NCBI GenBank assembly: GCA_024230435.1
Contig: JAAERL010000137.1
Span: forward strand, 1-64,000
Length of the DNA stretch: 64,000 bases
Source: Desulfobacteraceae bacterium
GTDB lineage: Bacteria; Desulfobacterota; Desulfobacteria; Desulfobacterales; Desulfosarcinaceae
Direction of reading: 5' to 3'
Below the pieces are notes generated by a model. The model did not search any database. It was not told the origin of the DNA and saw nothing but the letters and a program-made list of their open reading frames with translations. Shown here one piece after another: positions 28,294 through 36,877 of this stretch; position 1 is the stretch's first letter, and each line of letters begins with the position of its first letter. A program made the translations under genes and the position numbers.

Positions 28294-29665
28294 AGTTTGT
28301 CAAACTGTGAATAGGCGAAGGAATAAGCCCTCCCCGCCGGATAAAAAGATTGCCGCCCGAGGCGTTATTGACGGGCATGATGACAGACTCTCCCAATAAA
28401 CCGCCAAAATAGGCATGATCACCGGCTTTTTTGCCCGGTACGGGAATAATCCGTGCGGCTGTGGTTTTTTTGTTAATCATACCGATGGCCATTTCATCGG
28501 CAATAATGGCTGCAAGTGTTTCCACCGTTGTGTCTCCGGGAATGGCTACCATGTCAAGCCCTACGGAACAAACACTGGTCATGGCTTCGAGTTTTTCTAT
28601 GGAAAGGCAGCCGTCAGCAGCCGCTTTGGATATGTTGAGGTCTTCACTTACAGGAATAAATGCGCCGCTAAGCCCGCCAACGTTTGAGCTGGCAAATGCT
28701 CCGCCTTTTTTTACTGCATCATTGAGCATTGCCAGGGCAACGGTTGAACCCGGTACGCCAATGCTGCGCAAACCAAGACTTTGGAAAATTTCGCCTACAC
28801 TGTCGCCTACGTTTGGAGTTGGCGCCAGAGAAAGATCAACTACTCCAAACCCGATACCCAATTGATCGGCGACTTCACGCCCGATAAGTTCACCTGCGCG
28901 AGTAACTTTGTATGCCGTTCGTTTGATAAGTTCTGATAATTGGCGAAGATCCATATTCGGATTAGATTCCACGGCGCGGTCAATGGCTTTTTTGACCACT
29001 CCGGGTCCGCTTACGCCAACATTGATTACCACGTCAGCCTCGCCTATGCCTAAGTAGGCTCCCGCCATAAACGGCACATCCTGGGGAATATTGGCAAATA
29101 CGCACAATTTGGCGCAGGCCAGCCCATCATGATCAGCGCTTAATTTTGCGGCCTCCTTGATTTTCCCGGCAATTAACAACACGGCATCCATATTAATTCC
29201 AGCTCTTGAAGAAGCCAGGTTGATTGAGGCGCATACGCGTTGTGTTGAAGACAGTGCTTGGGGCAGTGCATCAATAAGATTTCTGTCTCCATGGGCCATG
29301 CCCTTTTCCACCAAAGCTGAGAAACCTCCAATAAAGTCAACATTAACTATCTTGGCGGCCTCATCGAGTGTTTGCGCCACAGCCACCATTTCTTCAACTC
29401 CAAAAGGCGCCGCCGCTACTGCGATAGGGCTTACCGATATGCGTTTATTAACTACCGGAATACCGTACTTTTGACCGACTTGATCACATACCTTGACAAG
29501 GCGTTGGGCAACATGAGTTATCCGGTCATAAATGTTTGTCCTCAGGCGCTTTATGCTGTCGCTGGAACAATCCAATAAGCTGACGCCAAGCGTGACTGTA
29601 CGAACATCAAGGTTTTCATTCTCCAGCATTTCAAGTACGGAGAGGATTTCTCTGTGAGTTAACAT
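28292..29665 (-). CDS. UPF0210 / PFL family protein
   Basis: 457 residues matching the UPF0210 (DUF711) family of unknown function. Recognisable stretches: GIPVVNKRISVSPIAV, VDFIGGFSALVEKGM, FGVVDLSLAPTPNVGDSVGE, KTTAARIIPVPGKKAG and the closing NASGGNLFIRRGGLIPSPI. The fold is thought to resemble glycyl-radical barrels, but no glycyl-radical motif is obvious. It follows an ACT-domain gene, a pairing conserved across bacteria and archaea. Confidence 0.9.
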   Translation of the reverse strand: MLTHREILSVLEMLENENLDVRTVTLGVSLLDCSSDSIKRLRTNIYDRITHVAQRLVKVCDQVGQKYGIPVVNKRISVSPIAVAAAPFGVEEMVAVAQTLDEAAKIVNVDFIGGFSALVEKGMAHGDRNLIDALPQALSSTQRVCASINLASSRAGINMDAVLLIAGKIKEAAKLSADHDGLACAKLCVFANIPQDVPFMAGAYLGIGEADVVINVGVSGPGVVKKAIDRAVESNPNMDLRQLSELIKRTAYKVTRAGELIGREVADQLGIGFGVVDLSLAPTPNVGDSVGEIFQSLGLRSIGVPGSTVALAMLNDAVKKGGAFASSNVGGLSGAFIPVSEDLNISKAAADGCLSIEKLEAMTSVCSVGLDMVAIPGDTTVETLAAIIADEMAIGMINKKTTAARIIPVPGKKAGDHAYFGGLLGESVIMPVNNASGGNLFIRRGGLIPSPIHSLTN

Positions 29666-29703
29666 AGTAGCGCCCTATTTTTTTTAAATTAAAGGATCCG
29701 TGT

Positions 29704-30261
29704 CTAAATCCGATTAATGGCTTCAAATATCCTTTTATGCTGTATACTGACCCGCAAATCAAGTTCTGCGGCTTTAGTCTGTATGGCTTTTCGCAGTTTT
29801 TCCTGATCAATATCAAGGGGAACGTCAACTTCGTAAATCATGATATTTTTTCCGGGTTCTGAGCCACCCCGGAAAACCGCCTGCAATTGAGTGACATTTA
29901 CATTGTGATTCGCCAAAACTGCTGTTACTTGAGCTACCAGACCTTTGCGATCGGGGCCTCGGGTAGTAATAACGTAAGTTTCGCATTCACATGTCGCCCA
30001 ATCGCTGGTTTTGCCGGCGAATTCCTTGATATGGAAATGCAGGTCCAATTCACTTGTGCTACGTTGAAAAGCTTCCATTAAAGTGTCCGGCGTGATATTA
30101 TCCGGACCCGTGACAATAAAGAAACCTGAAAATTCACCTTGAAGAATAGTTTGGCTTACGTCTTCAATATTGAAACTTAGCGTATATAATTCCGCGGTAA
30201 CTTTTGCGATGATGCCCGGACGGTCTTTACCCAAAACGGTGATGATGTATTTGTTCAACAT
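29704..30261 (-). CDS. Tandem ACT-domain regulatory protein (UPF0237/GcvR-like)
   Basis: 185 residues with two ACT domains: YIITVLGKDRPGIIAKVTAEL (about 5-80) and YVITTRGPDRKGLVAQVTAV (about 96-170). Each has the DRxG ligand-binding turn, suggesting amino-acid sensing. The neighbour UPF0210 starts 38 bp downstream. Related to the UPF0237 proteins that accompany UPF0210 and to the glycine-cleavage repressor GcvR. Confidence 0.85.
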   Translation of the reverse strand: MLNKYIITVLGKDRPGIIAKVTAELYTLSFNIEDVSQTILQGEFSGFFIVTGPDNITPDTLMEAFQRSTSELDLHFHIKEFAGKTSDWATCECETYVITTRGPDRKGLVAQVTAVLANHNVNVTQLQAVFRGGSEPGKNIMIYEVDVPLDIDQEKLRKAIQTKAAELDLRVSIQHKRIFEAINRI

Positions 30262-30486
30262 ATGAAAGCTCCTAATTGCGGCAACTATACATTTGATTTA
30301 AACATGTTTCTTATCTACAAAATTTTGTATGATGTCAATCAAGTTTATTATTTAAATGATAAACTAGCGCATAAGTCATTTAATATATTCATCTGTGAAG
30401 AGCAAGCGAGTTCAAGTTTGCATAAAATTATCGAATATATATTATGTTGAAACGGAAAACGGATTTGAATGTTAAAAGGCAACAAA

Positions 30487-31794
30487 ATGGCGCCTAAAAC
30501 TGTCGTAACAACCCATAAAAATGCTGATTTCGATGCCTTGGCATCTATTGCGGCGGGTCTTTTAATCTTTCCTGAGGCCGTACCGTTGCTGCCAAAACAA
30601 CTCAATCCGAATGTAAAGGCCTTTTTATCATTACATAAAGATCTGTTTGCCTGGGCTGAAGCCAAACCATCACCGGTTAAAGACGCCGAGCGTCTGGTTG
30701 TGGTTGATGCCGGGGCATGGAATAGGCTTTCAGGCCTCAGTGGTCTTAGGCGCAATTCAGGTCTTGAAATTTTGATTTGGGATCACCATGGCACTAAACC
30801 CGCCATAGACGCTGATTGGTTCTGCTGTGAAGAATTGGGCGCCAACATTACCCTGATGCTCCGTTGTATCAAGGCAGAGAACATCATGTTGTCTCCTATT
30901 CAGGCAACGCTATTTTTAGCCGGGCTATATGAGGACACCGGCCATATGTCTTTTCCCGGCACTACTTCTGAAGATGCCAAGGCAGCCGCCTATTTGCTGG
31001 ACAATGGCGCCGATTTGAATATGTTGAGGAAATTTTTACGCCCCGCCTATGGTCAACGGCAAAAAAACATTCTTTTCGATATGTTGAAATCAGTCAGAAG
31101 AAAACTCATCAATGGATATTCTGTGAGTATCAGCCGGTTGGAGATCAAGGGGCATGTGGACAGATTGGCTCTTGTATTGAGCATGTATCGCGATATTGTG
31201 AACGTGGATGCCGCTTTTGGCATCTTTAACCTGCCGGAAAAACAAAAGTGCATGGTTATTGGCCGCAGTGATGCCGATGGGCTGAATATTGGCGATATTA
31301 TGCGCAGTTTAGGCGGGGGCGGGCATCCGGGGGCGGGATCTGCGTTGCTGCTAAAGGTAAATCCTGAAATCATAGAACAAATGATAGTGGAATTGATTGA
31401 AGGAAACCAGCAAGCCTCTGTACAAATCAGTGACCTGATGTCCTTTCCGGTGAAAACAGTATCTCCCGGCACACTTTTATCCGAAGTGGTTCATATTTTC
31501 GATAAGAACAGTTTTTCCGGGCTTCCGGTTGTGCAAGACAATAAGCTGGTGGGAATGATCTCGCGGCGCGATCTGCACCGGCTGACCAAAGATTCACAGC
31601 TCAAATCACCCATTAAGGCCTTTATGAACCGGGATCTTAAGATGATTCAACCGGGTAAAAGCCCATTGCAGGCAGCCAGAATTATGGTCCGGAATGATAT
31701 AGGGCATCTGCCCGTTGTTGAAAACAATCAAATTATCGGAATCGTTACCCGTACCGATGTAATGCATTATTTTTATGATTTGCTGCCTGATTAA
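30487..31794 (+). CDS. DHH/DHHA1 phosphoesterase with two CBS domains
   Basis: 435 residues. N-terminal DHH phosphoesterase: THKNADFDALAS (metal-binding NADFD), VVVDAG, DHHGTKP near residue 100, then DHHA1 with GGGGHPGAGSA near 285. Two CBS modules follow (about 310-435: ISDLMSFPVKTVSPG and IKAFMNRDLKMIQPGK), likely nucleotide-sensing. In many delta-proteobacteria this arrangement is fused to a C-terminal tRNA nucleotidyltransferase/poly(A) polymerase; here that part is missing. The enzyme may degrade short RNAs or cyclic dinucleotides. AAAAGG upstream favours the ATG at 30487 over 30469. Confidence 0.85.
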   Translation: MAPKTVVTTHKNADFDALASIAAGLLIFPEAVPLLPKQLNPNVKAFLSLHKDLFAWAEAKPSPVKDAERLVVVDAGAWNRLSGLSGLRRNSGLEILIWDHHGTKPAIDADWFCCEELGANITLMLRCIKAENIMLSPIQATLFLAGLYEDTGHMSFPGTTSEDAKAAAYLLDNGADLNMLRKFLRPAYGQRQKNILFDMLKSVRRKLINGYSVSISRLEIKGHVDRLALVLSMYRDIVNVDAAFGIFNLPEKQKCMVIGRSDADGLNIGDIMRSLGGGGHPGAGSALLLKVNPEIIEQMIVELIEGNQQASVQISDLMSFPVKTVSPGTLLSEVVHIFDKNSFSGLPVVQDNKLVGMISRRDLHRLTKDSQLKSPIKAFMNRDLKMIQPGKSPLQAARIMVRNDIGHLPVVENNQIIGIVTRTDVMHYFYDLLPD

Positions 31795-31936
31795 ATAGCC
31801 GGGTTTTGCAGATTACCCAATTTTTCTTACATTGAATCGGTTGGCGCTGGTTCATCTGTATGCAAACCAATGGCTGAACCAGTGCCGGAATTTATGCCGC
31901 ATTGCCGTATTATGGTGAGAAAAATGATCATCAAGG

Positions 31937-32947
31937 TTAAGATTTTAAATTATCCTGCACCCATTTGGTAAGACGTTCCAACCCCTGAGCTGTGGAAACA
32001 GTGGGAGTATAGCCAAGGTCTCTTTTTGCGGCGCTGATGTCAAACCAATGCGAAGTAGCTAACTCTTCGGCAACGAAGCGGGTCATTGGAGGCTCTGATT
32101 TTAATCGCAGCAGTTTGTATAAAATCTCGCAGCAGAAACCGATTTTTTTTGCCAGGCAAGGGCAGATTCGTCCTTTAACCGGCGGTTTTCCTCCGGCTTT
32201 TAATATGGCGTTGACCATTTGCCATAAAAAAACAGGCTCGTCCTGGCTGATGAAATAAATCCGTCCCGACAGTTCGGGGTGCTTTGCAAGTTTTTCCGCG
32301 GCAAGAACGTGGGCCTGTGCGGCATTATCAATATAAATCGTATCTACCAGATTGGAGCCGTCGCCAATTTGTTTTAAGCGATGTGCTTTTTCGAGGATGC
32401 GGGGAACTAAATGGTTGTCTCCCGGTCCCCATATCAGATGCGGTCTTAGAACAATAACAGCTAAGCCGTTGTTCGCCTGCTTGACAACGAATTGTTCTGC
32501 AATGGCCTTGGTTTTGGGGTAGTGGGTGTTATAGTTTGCCGGGTATGGCGCCGATTCATCAACGCCCTTCATATCCTTTCCATTAAAAACCACACTCGGT
32601 GAGCTTGTATAAATCAGGCGTTTGACCCCATTGATCTTACACGCATTAACTACGTTGCGCGTTCCAACGACGTTTGTTTTGTAAAACATCTCATATCGGC
32701 CCCATATGCCAGGCTTAGCTGCTACATGATAAACGGTTTGGACGCCTTCACACGCTTTGAGGATTGCTTTTTCATTACAAAGATCGCCCTGAATTTGCTC
32801 TACGCCTAATTTATTGAGAGCCGGGTAATGGGAACGGGAAAAGCTGATGGGGTGATCGGCCTTTCGGATCAGCAAGCGAACGATGGCGCTGCCCAAAAAA
32901 CCGCCTCCACCAGTGACCAGAACTTTATGATTAGAATTTGAAACCAT
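31937..32947 (-). CDS. oleD: OleD, 2-alkyl-3-ketoalkanoic acid reductase
   Basis: OleD reduces the beta-keto acid made by OleA to a beta-hydroxy acid with NADPH. An extended SDR: VTGGGGFLGSAI at residues 10-21, IYTSSPSVVFNGKD with the catalytic Ser, HYPKTKAIAEQ with YxxxK (Tyr and Lys present), then RPHLIWGPGDNHLVPRI. The PSVVF and GVDESAPYP stretches are specific to OleD among epimerase-like proteins. 336 aa. Last gene of the pfaC-oleABCD run, 60 bp after oleC. Confidence 0.92.
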   Translation of the reverse strand: MVSNSNHKVLVTGGGGFLGSAIVRLLIRKADHPISFSRSHYPALNKLGVEQIQGDLCNEKAILKACEGVQTVYHVAAKPGIWGRYEMFYKTNVVGTRNVVNACKINGVKRLIYTSSPSVVFNGKDMKGVDESAPYPANYNTHYPKTKAIAEQFVVKQANNGLAVIVLRPHLIWGPGDNHLVPRILEKAHRLKQIGDGSNLVDTIYIDNAAQAHVLAAEKLAKHPELSGRIYFISQDEPVFLWQMVNAILKAGGKPPVKGRICPCLAKKIGFCCEILYKLLRLKSEPPMTRFVAEELATSHWFDISAAKRDLGYTPTVSTAQGLERLTKWVQDNLKS

Positions 32948-33007
32948 AGACTGTTCGTTTATTTAAAAAAAGTAATAGCTGCATCTTCCACGGCCCTTAG
33001 CGATGCA

Positions 33008-34705
33008 TCACGATACATGAGTGTTTAACTTTTTTGCTGCCCAGGGTACTAATTTTTCCCTAAATATTTTTGAGTTGTGACGAATATCCACCGGAAATCC
33101 GGGATGAAAAAATATGGTATTCAAATCTTCCGTCAGCACGTTTTGCCTTGCCATCTCCAGCAGCTCTTTCTCCAGGATAGCAGTGTCCAGCTTATCAGAG
33201 GCATGCTCGAGTTCTACACACATTATAGGCCGTTGATTCGGGGCCTGGCCGATACCAACAAGCGCACTGCGGAACACTGCGGGGTGATTGTTGAAAATGG
33301 CTTCACAGGGTATCGTGAATAAGGTTTTATTTGCGGTAATGACGCGGTGGCTCTTACGGCCGCAAAACCAAATTCTTCCCTTTTTATCCAACCAGCCCAA
33401 ATCTCCCATACGGTGCCAGATTTCACCGTCATCTTCAATTTTGGAAAGTGCATCATGCACAGGGTTTTCGAAGTAGCCCTGTGTTACGATATCTGCCTTT
33501 ACAACCAACTCTCCGATTTCACCATTTTCCAATAAATATGATTCAGACCATTTTTTAATTGGATTATCATTGATCTTAATTACTTTGACAGTAATACTTT
33601 TTATTGGAGGCCCGACACAAATGCCAAATCCCTTTTTTGTTAAATCCGCTGTTTCAGCAAGTATTTCCTTGCTGCCAAATGATGATACAGGCATGGCTTC
33701 GGTTGCTCCGTATCCGGTGTGGATTTCGCTGTCATCATCCAGCATGCGGCTGAAACGGGCAATGTTGTCCGGTGATGCCGGTGCGCCTGCGGATATGATA
33801 CGCTTCAAAGACGGCAGTTTGATTGTGTTTTTTTCACCATAGCGGCCTACCCGGTTTAGTAAGGCCGGTGATGCGAACATATTGGTAACTCCATGATTGA
33901 CAACAGCTTCAATGATTTTGTTTGGATCTACATGGGCCGGCTTGGCAGGGTCCATGTCCGGAATAATCGCTGTCATACCCAAGGCGGGAGCAAATAGGGC
34001 AAACAGGGGAAAAGTGGGCAAATCAATTTCATCTAGTGATATGCCGAATTGCTGCCTGATCAGCCTGATCTGAGCATCAAAGATGCCATGGGTATACAGT
34101 GCTCCTTTAGCAGGCCCCGTGCTGCCCGTTGTAAAACAAATGGCGGCGAGTTCGTTTTTGCCGGTATCTGCGATGGGGTAGTGTTTCCAGGGCAACTGCC
34201 TTATATCATTGAGTGTCAATCCTCTCCAAAACCAGCGTTTTCCAACCGTTACAGCCGTGTTAATCCTTTTAAAAAAGTTTTTGCAAAAAATGCGAAGCAC
34301 ATGAGCTTTTGATATGCCGATAAACGCTTCAGCTTTGCTTTCACGCAAACATGACAACATGCGCTTGATTCCCATACCGGGATCTACCATTACAGGCACT
34401 GCGCCTATTTTAAACATTGCAAAGGTAAGGGCAAAGAATTCCAGGCTGGGGTTAACCATTAATATGGTGCGTATTCCGCGTTTTATGCCGGCCTGATTCA
34501 ATCCGTGGGCAAAACAGTCGGATTCGCGGTCTAACTGTCTGAAGGTAAGGTGAGAATAAGCCACATAGCCGTTGTTATCCCGTCCGGCAGGAAAAACCAC
34601 TGCTCTCCTGTAAGGTTGTACGCGTGCCATGGTTCTTAGATGATGGGCTACGTTAACTGATCGTTGAGACAGCTCGTTAAATATGCCGGGATTTGTATTC
34701 TTCAT
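33008..34705 (-). CDS. oleC: OleC, beta-lactone synthetase
   Basis: OleC uses ATP to convert the beta-hydroxy acid into a beta-lactone. An ANL-superfamily adenylase: P-loop FTTGSTGPAKGALYTH near residue 190, GYGATEAMPVS, MGDLGWLDKKGRIW, and the C-terminal VDIRHNSKIFREKL typical of OleC rather than fatty acyl-CoA ligases (the catalytic Lys is in this last block). 565 aa. Start at the ATG 34705; a GTG two codons upstream is possible. Confidence 0.93.
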   Translation of the reverse strand: MKNTNPGIFNELSQRSVNVAHHLRTMARVQPYRRAVVFPAGRDNNGYVAYSHLTFRQLDRESDCFAHGLNQAGIKRGIRTILMVNPSLEFFALTFAMFKIGAVPVMVDPGMGIKRMLSCLRESKAEAFIGISKAHVLRIFCKNFFKRINTAVTVGKRWFWRGLTLNDIRQLPWKHYPIADTGKNELAAICFTTGSTGPAKGALYTHGIFDAQIRLIRQQFGISLDEIDLPTFPLFALFAPALGMTAIIPDMDPAKPAHVDPNKIIEAVVNHGVTNMFASPALLNRVGRYGEKNTIKLPSLKRIISAGAPASPDNIARFSRMLDDDSEIHTGYGATEAMPVSSFGSKEILAETADLTKKGFGICVGPPIKSITVKVIKINDNPIKKWSESYLLENGEIGELVVKADIVTQGYFENPVHDALSKIEDDGEIWHRMGDLGWLDKKGRIWFCGRKSHRVITANKTLFTIPCEAIFNNHPAVFRSALVGIGQAPNQRPIMCVELEHASDKLDTAILEKELLEMARQNVLTEDLNTIFFHPGFPVDIRHNSKIFREKLVPWAAKKLNTHVS

Positions 34706-34756
34706 AAGCACTATTTCGAATATAAAGTTAAAAGCGATAAAATGCGCATAACATCT

Positions 34757-35668
34757 TTAAGGGTGTCTATGCAAGAACTCCTTGATCAGACGGGTTGTAT
34801 TATCCGGTTCATCTTCAAACAGATAATGACCTGCGTTTTTAAAATAGTGCGTTTCGGCTTCGGGCAGCTTTTTACGCCACTGGTTAAAATAATCGTAATC
34901 GAAAACAAAGTCACGGCCGCCCCAAAGAATAAGAACCGGGCGCTTGCCAATGCGTTCCAGGTTTTGTTCTACGCGGTTAACAATATATCCGCTGGGATCG
35001 TTTGCATTCAGTGGGATGTCCTGTACGAATTTCAGTGTCGATAAACGATTGCCGGGGCAGTTATAGGGGGCAATCAATCCTTTTTTTATCTTGCCGGGCA
35101 GCTTTTTTTTAGGCGCCATGTATAATGCTGCGCGGGCAAATAAATTTATTCGCAACACCAGCCATTGCATTACCGGATTGGGTTTTCGAATAACTTTCAA
35201 GCGCCAGGGGATGTCTTTATTGCCCGGAGGAAAAAAACCGGATGTATTTGTCAAAATAATCCGGCTGACTTTGTTAAGATTATCCAAAGCCCATGCCAGA
35301 CCAATCATGCCGCCCCAATCATGCAGGACAAGGGTAACCGGACGTTTCAGGTTCAGATGCCGCAGCAGTTCAGAAAAATCGTCGACCCTTCTTTGAAGTA
35401 TAAAATCGTAATTATCACGGGGTTTGTCGGAAAGTCCGCAACCGATATGATCCGGCGCAATAACGCGGTGCGTTTTTTTAAAGGTTTTGATCAGTTTCCG
35501 GAAATAAAAAGACCAGGTCGGGTTGCCGTGCACCATAACCAACGGCTCGCCATGGCCTTCGTCAATATAATGATAACGCAAATTGCCAATGCGGTGAAAA
35601 TGAGATCTGAAAGGATAATGCTTCTGAAAAGCGGAAATATCTATCTTATGTTTAATATAAGTCACCAT
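34757..35668 (-). CDS. oleB: OleB, beta-lactone decarboxylase
   Basis: OleB is a haloalkane-dehalogenase-like alpha/beta hydrolase that decarboxylates the beta-lactone to a cis-alkene. HGNPTWSFYFRKL (oxyanion region), nucleophile Asp in VLHDWGGMIGLAW, acid in WGGRDFVFD and His in NAGHYLFED are present. 303 aa. The start overlaps the oleA stop by 7 bp; ole genes B and C are separate here, unlike the fused OleBC of some Gram-positives. Confidence 0.92.
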   Translation of the reverse strand: MVTYIKHKIDISAFQKHYPFRSHFHRIGNLRYHYIDEGHGEPLVMVHGNPTWSFYFRKLIKTFKKTHRVIAPDHIGCGLSDKPRDNYDFILQRRVDDFSELLRHLNLKRPVTLVLHDWGGMIGLAWALDNLNKVSRIILTNTSGFFPPGNKDIPWRLKVIRKPNPVMQWLVLRINLFARAALYMAPKKKLPGKIKKGLIAPYNCPGNRLSTLKFVQDIPLNANDPSGYIVNRVEQNLERIGKRPVLILWGGRDFVFDYDYFNQWRKKLPEAETHYFKNAGHYLFEDEPDNTTRLIKEFLHRHP

Positions 35669-36702
35669 TCAAGTCCTAACATGATGCAGTTGAGCCCACT
35701 GCCGATTCCAAAAAAGCCTACCTGATCGCCCGGTTGAAAAAAGTCGCGTTCTTGTGCGATGGCTGCTGTAATAGGCAGAGAAACCGTTCCGATGTTGCCC
35801 AGGTAGCGAAACGTTGTAAAGTCTTTCGATTCATTCATGCCGATGGCCTGGAGAAATGTGCGCTGGTGTGTTTCACCAACCTGATGGCAGATGATTTTAT
35901 CGGGTTTATCGTCAGCCCAATTCAATTCGGACTTTATCGCTTTGTAAGTTTCAACGCCAAGTTTGATACCATGCTTGAGAATTCCCACCGAATCTGTTCT
36001 CATGACCATTGGCGCGCTGGCAGGAATGCCCGAATCAGGCCCCCATATGCATAAATCGTGATGATGAGCTGCGTTTTTATTTACACCGCCAAGCAGCCGG
36101 TGTCCGAAAGGCGCCATGGATTGCCCGCAAAGCATCACAGCGACAGCGCCTGAGCCGCCTGTAAGGGTTGCAATGGTTTGCTTGAAGCTTTCCATATCCC
36201 GGTCTTTTAAAATGCGATCAATCGTCAGATCCATGATCTGGCGGGAAGATTCAGCTGAAACGACCATGCCTGCGCGAATTTGTCCCAGTGCAATGGCGTT
36301 GGCGATATGTATCATGCCATTGAGAACTCCTAAACAGGCATTGGATACATCATAAACGATTGCGCCGGAGCTAAGCCCAAGACCATTTGCCACAGCGCAG
36401 GCCGTTGCAGGCTCGAGATTTTCCCGGCAAACACCGCCATAAATGAGCATGTCAATGCAATGGGCGGGAATATCGCAGGCATTCATGGCTTTACGGCCGG
36501 CTGCAACGGCTCCTTCCGATAGCTTTTGGTTTTTGTCCCAGAAACGGCGCTCGGAAATGCCTGTAAGGGCTTCGAGCTGGCCGGGTTGAAAATGCAGTTT
36601 TTCATAAACCGGCTCCAACCGGTTTTCTATATCTTCGGAACTGATCACATTGGGTGCTAATTCATATCCGAATCCTGCAAGGTAAACGTTATTATAAAGC
36701 AT
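35662..36702 (-). CDS. oleA: OleA, head-to-head acyl condensing thiolase
   Basis: OleA joins two activated fatty acyl chains (acyl-CoA) by non-decarboxylative Claisen condensation. A FabH-like thiolase with Cys123 (VSNACLGVL), His273 (ICHQVGETHQ) and Asn303 (YLGNIGTVSLP). RENLEPATA near residue 97 has the Glu that in OleA reaches the partner active site. 346 aa. The ATG at 36702 is preferred to a TTG three codons upstream because AGGA then sits about ten bases away. Directly follows pfaC on the same strand after a 175-bp gap. Confidence 0.93.
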   Translation of the reverse strand: MLYNNVYLAGFGYELAPNVISSEDIENRLEPVYEKLHFQPGQLEALTGISERRFWDKNQKLSEGAVAAGRKAMNACDIPAHCIDMLIYGGVCRENLEPATACAVANGLGLSSGAIVYDVSNACLGVLNGMIHIANAIALGQIRAGMVVSAESSRQIMDLTIDRILKDRDMESFKQTIATLTGGSGAVAVMLCGQSMAPFGHRLLGGVNKNAAHHHDLCIWGPDSGIPASAPMVMRTDSVGILKHGIKLGVETYKAIKSELNWADDKPDKIICHQVGETHQRTFLQAIGMNESKDFTTFRYLGNIGTVSLPITAAIAQERDFFQPGDQVGFFGIGSGLNCIMLGLEW

Positions 36703-36719
36703 GAACCACAAGTCCTAAC

Positions 36720-36866
36720 TTGTGTCTATCCGTAAAATGACCAACTTGTCCGATATTTTAAGCCGCACTTAAAATTTTATCCTCAAAATATGAATAATAT
36801 GCCTGTGATAAAATCTTTTCGTACGTCTTGATTTCGGACAAATTTGCCTGGTTCCGGGTGGACACT
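36720..36866. repeat. Imperfect inverted-repeat element between pfaC and oleA
   Basis: A left arm from 36720 (TTGTCTATCCGTAAAATG...TTGTCCG) is matched in about two thirds of 31 positions by the inverted right arm ending at 36866 (GTGTCCACCCGGAAC... read on the minus strand). It may be a small degenerate mobile element or a folded intercistronic RNA. Not a convincing terminator. Confidence 0.35.
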
Positions 36867-36877
36867 AAATTTGATAA

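Noticed and set aside
30262-30450. Frame of about 60 codons between the ACT and DHH genes
   Set aside because: Lies in the divergent promoter region, AT-rich, without ribosome site or conserved features.
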